Shown: positions 14,940-21,807 of the stretch, one piece after another
Layout: each line of letters opens with the position of its first letter
How positions within the stretch are numbered: position 1 is the first letter of the stretch
The notes under the pieces: model-generated
The model's input: only the letters and a program-made list of their open reading frames with translations
What the model was told of the DNA's origin: nothing
Databases searched by the model: none
NCBI GenBank assembly: GCA_964493665.1
Contig: CAZBOZ010000010.1
Coordinates: 1 to 34,138, forward strand
DNA: 34,138 bases
Reading direction: 5' to 3'
Source: DAOSVX01 sp964493665
Lineage (GTDB): Bacteria; Bacillota_I; Bacilli_A; RF39; UBA660
Translations under genes and position numbers: made by a program

Positions 14940-16097
14940 ATGAGTAAAAAAAATAAATACTATTTTAAGCTAAAAGAGGTAATAATATTAGTTTTAGCAA
15001 CAGCTTTAACTGTTTCTTTAGCAACAGGGATTATTATCGGTAAAAGATATACAAATGAATATCAAGATCTAAGCATAACCGATGAAAATATAAATAAGTT
15101 TGTTAATGCTTATCAGTCTTTAACTGAAAACTATTATCAAGAAATAAATAAAGAAGATTTAATTAATAATGTTATTTTATCGATGTTTAATTATCTTCAA
15201 GATCCATATACTACATATTTAACTGAAGAAGAGTCAAGAGGATTAGTTGATTCTTTAAAAGGAGAATATGAAGGAATTGGAGTTGTAATAACTAATGATA
15301 ACGGTATTTTAGTTGCTGAAGTTTTAGAAGGATCTCCAGCTTATGACAGTGGCATTGAAGCAGGGGATTATATAATAAAAGTAAATGATGAAGATGTTTC
15401 TTCAAAATCAACTATAATGGTTGCAGAAATGATAACTTCCAGCACAAATAAAGAGGTTAAAATAACGGTTTTAAGAAATAATAAAGAAATGAATTTTACT
15501 TTGGAAGTAAAAAAAATAACAATACCATCCGTGACATATGAACAGATAGATTCTAAGACAGCTTATATAGATATAGATGTTTTTTCTTTAACAACTTCTA
15601 AACAGATTAGAGAAAAAATGAGTGTTATACAAAATACCGATACTGAATATTTAATTATTGACCTTAGAGATAATACTGGTGGATACTTAACAATTGCTGA
15701 AGATATAGCTAAGATATTTTTAGAAAAAGGCGAAATAATTTATTCAATAGAAGATAAAGATGGTATAACTGCTTACAAAGATGATAATAATGAATCTAGC
15801 AATTTAAAAATAGCCATATTAATAAATGGTGAATCAGCTTCGGCATCAGAAGTCTTGGCAGGAGCATTAAAAGACAGTTATGGAGCCATTATAGTAGGTG
15901 AAACATCTTATGGCAAAGGTAAAGTACAACAAGCTGAAACTTTGGATGATGGATCAATGCTAAAGTATACTATTGCTAGATGGTTAAGGCCAAACGGAGA
16001 ATGTGTCGATGAGGTTGGTATAATACCTGATTATGAAGTTACTAATTCTAATCAAGATGATCAATTATTAAAAGCCATTGAAGTATTAAATAAATAA
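14940..16097 (+). CDS. ctpA: Carboxy-terminal processing protease, S41 family
   Basis: Membrane-anchored serine protease of the CtpA/Prc family that trims extracytoplasmic proteins from their C-termini. The product is 385 aa from ATG 14940, with AAGGTGG upstream; GTG 14931 lies in that ribosome-binding site. One TM helix (~14-34) is followed by a short helical region, a PDZ domain (~105-190, with GEYEGIGVVI and GSPAYDSGIEAGDYI) and the S41 catalytic domain. The Ser/Lys dyad is visible as S301 in ESASASE and K326 in TSYGKGKVQ, 25 residues apart as in E. coli Prc. The C-terminal peptidoglycan-binding domain of longer homologues is absent. It is cotranscribed with the downstream five-TM protein (14-bp gap). 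Confidence 0.95.
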   Translation: MSKKNKYYFKLKEVIILVLATALTVSLATGIIIGKRYTNEYQDLSITDENINKFVNAYQSLTENYYQEINKEDLINNVILSMFNYLQDPYTTYLTEEESRGLVDSLKGEYEGIGVVITNDNGILVAEVLEGSPAYDSGIEAGDYIIKVNDEDVSSKSTIMVAEMITSSTNKEVKITVLRNNKEMNFTLEVKKITIPSVTYEQIDSKTAYIDIDVFSLTTSKQIREKMSVIQNTDTEYLIIDLRDNTGGYLTIAEDIAKIFLEKGEIIYSIEDKDGITAYKDDNNESSNLKIAILINGESASASEVLAGALKDSYGAIIVGETSYGKGKVQQAETLDDGSMLKYTIARWLRPNGECVDEVGIIPDYEVTNSNQDDQLLKAIEVLNK

Positions 16098-16111
16098 AAG
16101 GAGGAATTATT

Positions 16112-17713
16112 ATGATATTAAAAAAGCCTTATGCTTTTTTGATTAAGCACTTTAAGTTAATTCATTTTATTCTAGCTATATTAACTATTTTCTTGGCTTA
16201 TAGAATAAATAAATTAGTTTTGTTTTTTAATTCCTATATTGAAGCAGGATATCGTTTGACTGAAAGCAATATTGCTAGTAATTATATTAATGTTTGGATG
16301 TATATTGTAGTAGTACTAGCTTTACTAATTTCTATTATAGTTTATTTGCTCTTAAAATTTAAAGATAAACCGAGAAAATATTATGCTTTTTTCATTACTT
16401 ATTATATATTTTTATTTAGTTTATTGACTGTAGCCTTTAGTGCTTTACAAGGTATTGAGTTAACTGTAATAGACGCCAAAACGATTAGAATTTATCGAGA
16501 TCTTTCTTTATTATTTTCTTTGCCACAGTATTTTTTCTTAATATTTGCATCATTTAGAGGCATAGGATTTGATATTAAGAAATTTAATTTTAGTAAAGAT
16601 ATTAGTGACTTGCAAATTGCTGCGGAAGACAATGAAGAATTTGAATTTATTCTTGATGTTCCTTCTTACAAAATAAAGAGGACTTTAAGAAGGACTTTAA
16701 GAGAATTAGGATACTTTTTACTAGAAAATACTTTTGCTGTGACAGCCACCATATTGTTATTGGGTGGAATAGTTGGGACTATTATATACGTAAATCGAGA
16801 TACTTATATAGCAAATTATAAAGAAAACCAAAATTTTGCTCTTAATAATTATAAAATGATAGTGTTAGATTCTACTATCACACCGTTCTCCTATAATGGG
16901 GAAATTTTGGTGAAAGATAAAAATTATTTAGTAGTTTTAATTAATATTCAAAATAACTCTTCTCTAAAAAAAGAACTCAATAAAGATAATTTTAGATTAT
17001 TAGTAAATAACAAAATAATATATCCTACAACTAATAAAAATGAATACTTTATTGATTTAGGGACGCCTTATGCGGGTGAAAAAATAGCTGCAAATTCTAA
17101 TAATACATATGCCTTCATATATGAATTAAATAATGAAGATATAAAAGATCAATATACATTAAGAATTCAAGAATCCTTAAGTTATCGTGATAATGAAATT
17201 ATTGCTAGTTACAAACAAGTAATTTTAAAACCTAAATTAACCAATACTATTACCAAACTAAATGAAGTTAAGCTTAACGAAGAACTAGATTTAAAAGATT
17301 CGGTATTAAGTGACAGTAAATTGTTAATATCTAATTATGAAGTAACCAAAAGCTATAAATATAATTATAATTTTTGTATAGATGATGAATGTCAAGTATC
17401 AGTTGATACAGTAGATGCTACATATCAAACTGAAAAAGAAAAAATGCTACTTGTTTTAACTTATAGCTTAACATTAGATGAAAGCATTCCATATAAAGAT
17501 AATATTAAAAATGATATATATTTCTTTAATAATTTTTTAAAAATTGAATATACTTATAACGGTAAAGAATATATATCTTCAGCAATAAATAAAACTCCTA
17601 ACAATATAACTGATAAGGTAATATTGGAAACTGATGGCGAAATAAAGGATGGATCTAGCATAAAACTCATATTAAATATAAGAGATAAAGAGTATTACAT
17701 AATATTGAAATAA
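16112..17713 (+). CDS. Five-TM membrane protein with extracytoplasmic beta domain (DUF4352-like)
   Basis: A 533-aa protein with no firm family. AAAGGAGG precedes ATG 16112. TM helices are predicted at ~16-30, 62-81, 93-112, 132-149 and 207-226. A cytoplasmic loop (~150-206) contains the basic stretch KIKRTLRRTLRELG. After the fifth helix, ~300 residues lie outside. The first part (NYKMIVLDSTITPFSYNG, then NYLVVLINIQNNSS and NFRLLVNNK) resembles the DUF4352/telokin-like immunoglobulin fold found in many exported Bacillota proteins; a second beta-rich domain follows (~385-533). Cotranscription with ctpA makes it a plausible partner or substrate of that protease, which is inference. The tRNA-Cys -35 box lies in its last codons. 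Confidence 0.82.
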   Translation: MILKKPYAFLIKHFKLIHFILAILTIFLAYRINKLVLFFNSYIEAGYRLTESNIASNYINVWMYIVVVLALLISIIVYLLLKFKDKPRKYYAFFITYYIFLFSLLTVAFSALQGIELTVIDAKTIRIYRDLSLLFSLPQYFFLIFASFRGIGFDIKKFNFSKDISDLQIAAEDNEEFEFILDVPSYKIKRTLRRTLRELGYFLLENTFAVTATILLLGGIVGTIIYVNRDTYIANYKENQNFALNNYKMIVLDSTITPFSYNGEILVKDKNYLVVLINIQNNSSLKKELNKDNFRLLVNNKIIYPTTNKNEYFIDLGTPYAGEKIAANSNNTYAFIYELNNEDIKDQYTLRIQESLSYRDNEIIASYKQVILKPKLTNTITKLNEVKLNEELDLKDSVLSDSKLLISNYEVTKSYKYNYNFCIDDECQVSVDTVDATYQTEKEKMLLVLTYSLTLDESIPYKDNIKNDIYFFNNFLKIEYTYNGKEYISSAINKTPNNITDKVILETDGEIKDGSSIKLILNIRDKEYYIILK

Positions 17714-17733
17714 TTATAACACTTTGTTATAAT
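17705..17733 (+). promoter_or_regulatory. Sigma-A promoter of tRNA-Cys
   Basis: TTGAAA (17705-17710, inside the end of the preceding gene), 17-bp spacer, perfect TATAAT (17728-17733). Ten bases separate the -10 from the mature tRNA 5' end. Confidence 0.85.
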
Positions 17734-17742
17734 ACTTTTCAT

Positions 17743-17816
17743 GGAGCCGTAGCCAAGTGGTAAGGCGTGGGTCTGCAACACCCTGATCACCGGTCCAAAT
17801 CCGGTCGGCTCCTCCA
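17743..17816 (+). tRNA. tRNA-Cys (anticodon GCA)
   Basis: A full cloverleaf: acceptor GGAGCCG (17743-17749) with CGGCTCC (17806-17812), D-arm GCC/GGC, anticodon loop CTGCAAC with GCA at 17775-17777, T-stem ACCGG/CCGGT, discriminator T, and encoded CCA (17814-17816). T as discriminator is the known Cys identity base. Two oddities: the T-loop reads TCCAAAT, so position 55 is C instead of the near-universal T (pseudouridine 55); and the outermost anticodon-stem pair 27-43 is T-T. It is a single-gene unit with its own promoter and terminator. Confidence 0.93.
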
Positions 17817-17826
17817 AAATAATAAC

Positions 17827-17860
17827 AAAAGAGGTTCTAAATAATGGAATTTCTTTTTTT
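17827..17860 (+). terminator. Rho-independent terminator after tRNA-Cys
   Basis: Stem AAAAGAGGTTC (17827-17837) with GAATTTCTTTT (17847-17857), containing two G-T wobbles, a 9-nt loop and a continuing T run. Confidence 0.75.
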
Positions 17861-17866
17861 GTAATA

Positions 17867-17875
17867 TGGTATAAT
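17867..17875 (+). promoter_or_regulatory. Extended -10 promoter of the unrecognised gene at 17932
   Basis: TGG followed by a perfect TATAAT (17870-17875). The -35 position is weak and falls within the tRNA terminator. Predicted start ~17882 gives a ~50-nt leader with AGAGGTG at 17921-17927. Confidence 0.6.
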
Positions 17876-17931
17876 ATTTATTAAATGTGAGTTATATATA
17901 ATTGATAAAATTCCGCTAAAAGAGGTGTAGT

Positions 17932-19005
17932 ATGATTCCATTAAAAAGTAAAAAAATAACTGCCGATTTAGTAAGAATAAGTCTTTATAAGATGTTTATT
18001 GATTTTGGTGGAAAAATTGACTATGATGAATCTCATGCCGGTGTGGGAGAAGATTACAATAAAAATGTTATCGATATAATATTCAATAATATTATTGATA
18101 TGAGAATAAGTTATTGTAAGGGATATTATCAAGTGTTAAGTACTCTTATTACTGATGGGTATGCTTTTTTAGAACTGGATAGTATTTTAGGACCTTCTAT
18201 TGAAATTTTAAAGGACTGTATTGATGGTAAAATTAAACCTAGAGGTTATGAATATCTTCTGCTTAGAGCCAATGAGCTTTCACTTTTTCAAAAAATAAAA
18301 AACGCCAAAAATATAGAAGAGTTAGAGTTTAGTTTAAGAAGTGCTGGCCAACTAGAATCAATAAAAAGATTAATAATCCCAGTAATAGGGATAATGGTTG
18401 ATGAGGTTAATAAGCCAACTGAACTTTTTGAAAAAATTCATTATGATGTAATGTGTAATCCTGATAATGTTATAACTTTAACTAAATATAATAATATGGC
18501 TGATATGAGACAAATATATTATCGAATGTTAGAAGTTCAATCAAAGAGTGATTCAAAACTTGGAATATTAGAATTACTACGTGAAATGTATCGGTTTTAT
18601 ACTGGTGAAGATGTTGACAGAGCACGTGCAATAAAATATGCGTTTGATCTTTATACATTTTGTTTAGATAACTTCCAAAAAAATTTGGGGGATGAATTTT
18701 TTTGTGAAATAGGGCGTAATATATATTGCCATTTAATAAGAAGAGTTTTAAAAGAAGAACCTGTAAGTGAGGAAGAGAGAATGCTGCTGGAAAAATTTCA
18801 AGGAGCTGATTACAAAATAGAAAATTTAAGAGAAGATTTAATTCCAATAAAAAATAATATTCCCGAATTGTTTAAGTTTTTTGTGATTAATGGAAAGGAT
18901 GATTTCGTAGAACGATGGAATTTACCGCATAATGTTTTTGAAGCTTATGATTATCAATTGGATAGATTTGACGAAAAATTTAAATCAGTATGTTTAAAAA
19001 AATAA
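17932..19005 (+). CDS. Unrecognised soluble protein, 357 aa
   Basis: I do not recognise this protein. It has no signal peptide or TM helix, mixed charge, and a predicted mostly helical fold (for example LGILELLREMYRFYTGEDVDRARAIKYAFDLY). Nine Cys are scattered without a metal-binding pattern. The start ATG 17932 has AGAGGTG five bases upstream and a clear promoter at 17867-17875. Base composition and codon use match the neighbours, so there is no sign of recent transfer. It stands alone between tRNA-Cys and the signal peptidase gene, each with its own promoter, so context gives no functional hint. A weak AT hairpin (19017-19040) follows. Confidence 0.8.
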   Translation: MIPLKSKKITADLVRISLYKMFIDFGGKIDYDESHAGVGEDYNKNVIDIIFNNIIDMRISYCKGYYQVLSTLITDGYAFLELDSILGPSIEILKDCIDGKIKPRGYEYLLLRANELSLFQKIKNAKNIEELEFSLRSAGQLESIKRLIIPVIGIMVDEVNKPTELFEKIHYDVMCNPDNVITLTKYNNMADMRQIYYRMLEVQSKSDSKLGILELLREMYRFYTGEDVDRARAIKYAFDLYTFCLDNFQKNLGDEFFCEIGRNIYCHLIRRVLKEEPVSEEERMLLEKFQGADYKIENLREDLIPIKNNIPELFKFFVINGKDDFVERWNLPHNVFEAYDYQLDRFDEKFKSVCLKK

Positions 19006-19023
19006 AAATTGTATAAAAACAAA

Positions 19024-19053
19024 ATCACAGTTTTTTGTTTATTATGTTATAAT
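19024..19053 (+). promoter_or_regulatory. Extended -10 promoter of the SipW-type signal peptidase gene
   Basis: TGT plus a perfect TATAAT (19048-19053). A partial -35 (ATCACA, 19024-19029) is 18 bp upstream. Predicted start ~19060, which places the upstream in-frame ATG 19058 before the RNA start. Confidence 0.6.
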
Positions 19054-19078
19054 TATTATGAATAATATAGGAGATAAA

Positions 19079-19675
19079 ATGAAAAAGATATTAAGCTTTT
19101 TAGATTCTTTTTTTAGAGCACTATCTATATTAGTGATAGCTATTATGCTATTAATAAGTGCTTTTTTAATTTATTATTTTATAAGTATAAAAATATATGA
19201 GGCCAAAGGGGGCAATAATATCCCACCTATTACTTTTTATAATATAATAAGCAAGAGTATGTATCCGGATATAGATGTATATGATGTTGTCGTTGATAAA
19301 AAAGTAAATAGCATAGATGAAATTAAGGTAAATGATATTATTACCTTCATATCTAAAAGCCCTCAAAGTTATAACTATGTTGTAACCCATAGAGTTATAG
19401 ATATTTCAAAAAATGAAGATGGAACAGCTTTATTAACTAAAGGTGATAATAATAAAATAGCTGATGCTTCATTAGTATATGAAGATCAAATATTGGGTAA
19501 ATTAATATTTACAATTCCTAAATTGGGCAAAATACAGATGTTTTTAGGCTATAAAGGTGGATGGATTTTAGCTGCATTAATCCCAGCTATGGGAGTTGTT
19601 GTTTACGATGTAGTAAGAATAGTGAAAGTAAAAGTTATAAAAAATAAAAACCTAAAAAAAGTTAAGAGAGGATAA
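19079..19675 (+). CDS. Signal peptidase I, SipW/ER type
   Basis: Membrane protease that removes signal peptides from exported proteins. The product is 198 aa from ATG 19079 with AGGAGA (19069-19074) upstream; ATG 19058 precedes the predicted RNA start. TM helix 1 (~15-36) is followed by the catalytic domain and TM helix 2 (~161-183), then a basic tail. The active-site pattern is of the ER/SipW subfamily (S26B): Ser60 in SKSMYP, His104 in VTHRV instead of the general-base Lys of the common bacterial type, and KGDNN with D123. In B. subtilis SipW processes the matrix protein TasA; no such substrate is adjacent here. Enzyme class is secure, substrate unknown. Confidence 0.9.
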   Translation: MKKILSFLDSFFRALSILVIAIMLLISAFLIYYFISIKIYEAKGGNNIPPITFYNIISKSMYPDIDVYDVVVDKKVNSIDEIKVNDIITFISKSPQSYNYVVTHRVIDISKNEDGTALLTKGDNNKIADASLVYEDQILGKLIFTIPKLGKIQMFLGYKGGWILAALIPAMGVVVYDVVRIVKVKVIKNKNLKKVKRG

Positions 19676-19696
19676 TAAAAAAATCAGCTCTTTTTA

Positions 19697-19725
19697 TTTA
19701 CATAAATATTATAAAATGATATACT
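19697..19725 (+). promoter_or_regulatory. Sigma-A promoter of the second coiled-coil gene pair, extended -10
   Basis: TTTACA (19697-19702), 17-bp spacer, TATACT (19720-19725) with TGA directly before it. One of the best-formed promoters in the window. Confidence 0.75.
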
Positions 19726-19736
19726 TTATATAGGCT

Positions 19737-19743
19737 AGGAGAG
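19737..19743 (+). promoter_or_regulatory. Ribosome-binding site that decides the start at 19750
   Basis: AGGAGAG touches ATG 19744 directly, leaving no spacer, but is six bases from the in-frame ATG 19750. The second ATG is therefore the likely start. Confidence 0.75.
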
Positions 19744-19749
19744 ATGAAA

Positions 19750-21474
19750 ATGTCAGATGAAGTAGCGAGAATAGTATCTTCTTTAAGAGACTTAACAAGT
19801 ATGGAAGGGAATCCTTATACTATTTCATATAGCAGAAAATTGGCTGAAGTAACTGACCAATTAGAAGTTTTAGAATCCGGAATTGCTGGCCTTAGGGCAT
19901 CACTTGCTAATGAAGAAGCAACATTCGCAAAAGTTAAAGATATTGCTCCGGAACTTAAAAAATCCTTAAAATCGTTATCTAGAGCAGAATTTGCTGAAAT
20001 AATAAACTTAATTGGTAGCAATTATGATCTTTCTGCGATAAGCTCCGATATTGAGGGGTTTTTAAACTCTTTTGTGGATACAAAAAGCAACCTAATAGAA
20101 AGCCACAAAGAAAAAATCAGAGAGCAAGAAGCTCAAAGAGGTGGCTTATCCACAGATATAGCTGCTTTACAAGATAAAATAAAAACACAAGAAAAAATTA
20201 GTGAACAATTAAATGAGTATATAAAGAACGCTGATAATTATAAAAAAGGCGACATAAAAGCATATTTGGCAGAGTTAGTTGATAAAGATGGCAATAAAAT
20301 ATTTTTGGTTGAAGAAATTAACTTAGCAGCAAATATTATTTTGTCTGGAGAATTTTCTTCAAATGATATGCGTTTTGTTGATGGTGTTCCAATTTCAAGA
20401 GTTATCACGGCAGCAAAGGAATTACCAGAAGAAGAGCCAGAAATGGAATTAGAATCTGTTTCGCCAATAATTGCAGGTTTACCAACAGATGCCTTTGTAG
20501 TTGATGATACAGATAAAGCAATTGATGATGAAGAGGAAGAACCTTTTAAAGATTATGGGCCAAGCCTTGATGGGTTTGTTAATTTTGATGATGGTATTGA
20601 AAGCTCAGAAAATGCTTTAGAAGCTAGTCCCGGTAATCCATATGATCTAATAAGTGAGCTTGCTGAAATAGATAATGAAGAGCCAGTTGCTGCTGAAAAT
20701 TTAGGAGAAGAGCCAGAAGAAGAAATATCTTCTATAGAGCCTAAAAAAACTTCACTTGTTTTAACTCCAGAAGGACAAACTGTTTTTGGCCAAAATGTTA
20801 AATATTTGGGGTCGGTCCTTGGTTTATATGGTAATCCAAATAAATTTAAGACTACTCTTTCAATGGTTAGTATAGATGAAATAGAAAAAATGATAAAACT
20901 AGCAAAAAGTTATGGTTTTAATGTCAGAAATATAGGTAATGTAGTAAAACTTTGTAGCAGTGAAAATGTTAAAGAATCTTTTGAACAAGCAATAAGAACT
21001 TATGGTAAAGATTATTCTGCTTTTATTAAATCAGCAAGAATAGAAACTGTTCTTGGTGATTATAAACTATCAGAAAAAAAAGATAATGGCTATTTAGTGG
21101 CAAGAAATCTTTTCCCCGGAGCTTCAGAAATTGTTGATAGATTAAATAATATAAATACTGAAATTAATGAAAATGATCCTAAAATCTATATTGTTAGAAT
21201 AGGATTAATGGAAGGACTAGAAAAATCAGAAGATCTAAAAGGAGCCTTAGAAATTGAAGATTACTTATATTTAATAGGAGATCAGGCTGTTTCAAAACCA
21301 TTAGTATCTAGAAACTTAACAAAATTACTTTCTTTAAATCTTCCTAATTCTAATGAAGAATTAATGCTTATGGCTCTTGCTTATGACTCAGAATTAAGTC
21401 CTGGAGCTATTAATGAAATAAAAAATAAGTTAAATACTGATAGGGAAGAAAAAGGGATGGTGATGGCAGCATGA
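19750..21474 (+). CDS. Unrecognised coiled-coil protein with acidic linker and helical C-terminal domain
   Basis: A 574-aa soluble protein of no family I can name. Residues ~1-165 form coiled coil (RKLAEVTDQLEVLESGIAGL; KEKIREQEAQRGGLSTDI). A compact segment (~165-215) is followed by a Glu/Pro-rich acidic linker (~220-320), then a helical C-terminal domain (~325-574). That domain contains mTERF-like segments such as MVSIDEIEKMIKLAKSYGF followed by NVRNIGNVVKLC. The plan (coiled coil, acidic linker, C-terminal module, then a small coupled partner gene) parallels the gene at 1248-3173, though the sequences are not obviously homologous. Its TGA stop overlaps the next ATG. Possibly a scaffold; function unknown. 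Confidence 0.82.
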   Translation: MSDEVARIVSSLRDLTSMEGNPYTISYSRKLAEVTDQLEVLESGIAGLRASLANEEATFAKVKDIAPELKKSLKSLSRAEFAEIINLIGSNYDLSAISSDIEGFLNSFVDTKSNLIESHKEKIREQEAQRGGLSTDIAALQDKIKTQEKISEQLNEYIKNADNYKKGDIKAYLAELVDKDGNKIFLVEEINLAANIILSGEFSSNDMRFVDGVPISRVITAAKELPEEEPEMELESVSPIIAGLPTDAFVVDDTDKAIDDEEEEPFKDYGPSLDGFVNFDDGIESSENALEASPGNPYDLISELAEIDNEEPVAAENLGEEPEEEISSIEPKKTSLVLTPEGQTVFGQNVKYLGSVLGLYGNPNKFKTTLSMVSIDEIEKMIKLAKSYGFNVRNIGNVVKLCSSENVKESFEQAIRTYGKDYSAFIKSARIETVLGDYKLSEKKDNGYLVARNLFPGASEIVDRLNNINTEINENDPKIYIVRIGLMEGLEKSEDLKGALEIEDYLYLIGDQAVSKPLVSRNLTKLLSLNLPNSNEELMLMALAYDSELSPGAINEIKNKLNTDREEKGMVMAA

Positions 21475-21758
21475 TGTATTTATTAGATTATGAGTTTAAT
21501 CAACAAGAAATAAATGACTTTAAGGCAATGAATAAAATGTTTTTGATAGAAAAGTTGGAAGAATACAAAGATTTAGCTGAGGAAAACATAAAATATTTAA
21601 AAGATTTAGGGGTATTAAATTATAAAGATATTTTTAAGAGGCATGCAGAAATATTTTTAATGGATGTTGATGCTTTTGCTAAAATGTTTGAAAAATATGA
21701 TCGAGAGGATTTAATTGAAAAATTAAAAACTAATCCCGATATAATTGAAATACTTTAA
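21471..21758 (+). CDS. Small helical protein, translationally coupled partner
   Basis: A 95-aa soluble protein, almost entirely predicted helix, with no named family. The start is ATG 21471 (ATGA overlap with the preceding stop) or ATG 21474; GGTGAT (21459-21464) six bases upstream of 21471 favours the first. The segment IFKRHAEIFLMDVDAFAKMF followed by EKLKTNPDIIEIL has the mTERF-like helix rhythm also seen near the end of the preceding protein, so it may be a detached repeat unit or interaction partner. The 4-bp overlap implies translational coupling. A terminator follows. Confidence 0.78.
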   Translation: MMYLLDYEFNQQEINDFKAMNKMFLIEKLEEYKDLAEENIKYLKDLGVLNYKDIFKRHAEIFLMDVDAFAKMFEKYDREDLIEKLKTNPDIIEIL

Positions 21759-21785
21759 GCCATAGCCTAAAAAACTATGGTTTTT
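21757..21785 (+). terminator. Rho-independent terminator after the second coiled-coil pair
   Basis: Stem AAGCCATAG (21757-21765) with CTATGGTTT (21775-21783), one G-T wobble, 9-nt loop, short T tract. No clear promoter lies between it and pcrA, so some read-through is likely. Confidence 0.65.
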
Positions 21786-21807
21786 AAAATAAAAAAAGGA
21801 GGTTTTT

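Noticed and set aside
19017..19040. Possible terminator after the gene ending at 19005
   Set aside because: The stem is almost only A:T pairs (AAACAAAA/TTTTGTTT) and lacks a clean T run; not strong enough to list.
19673..19700. Possible terminator after the signal peptidase gene
   Set aside because: Only an all-AT stem or a 5-bp stem with a large loop can be drawn.
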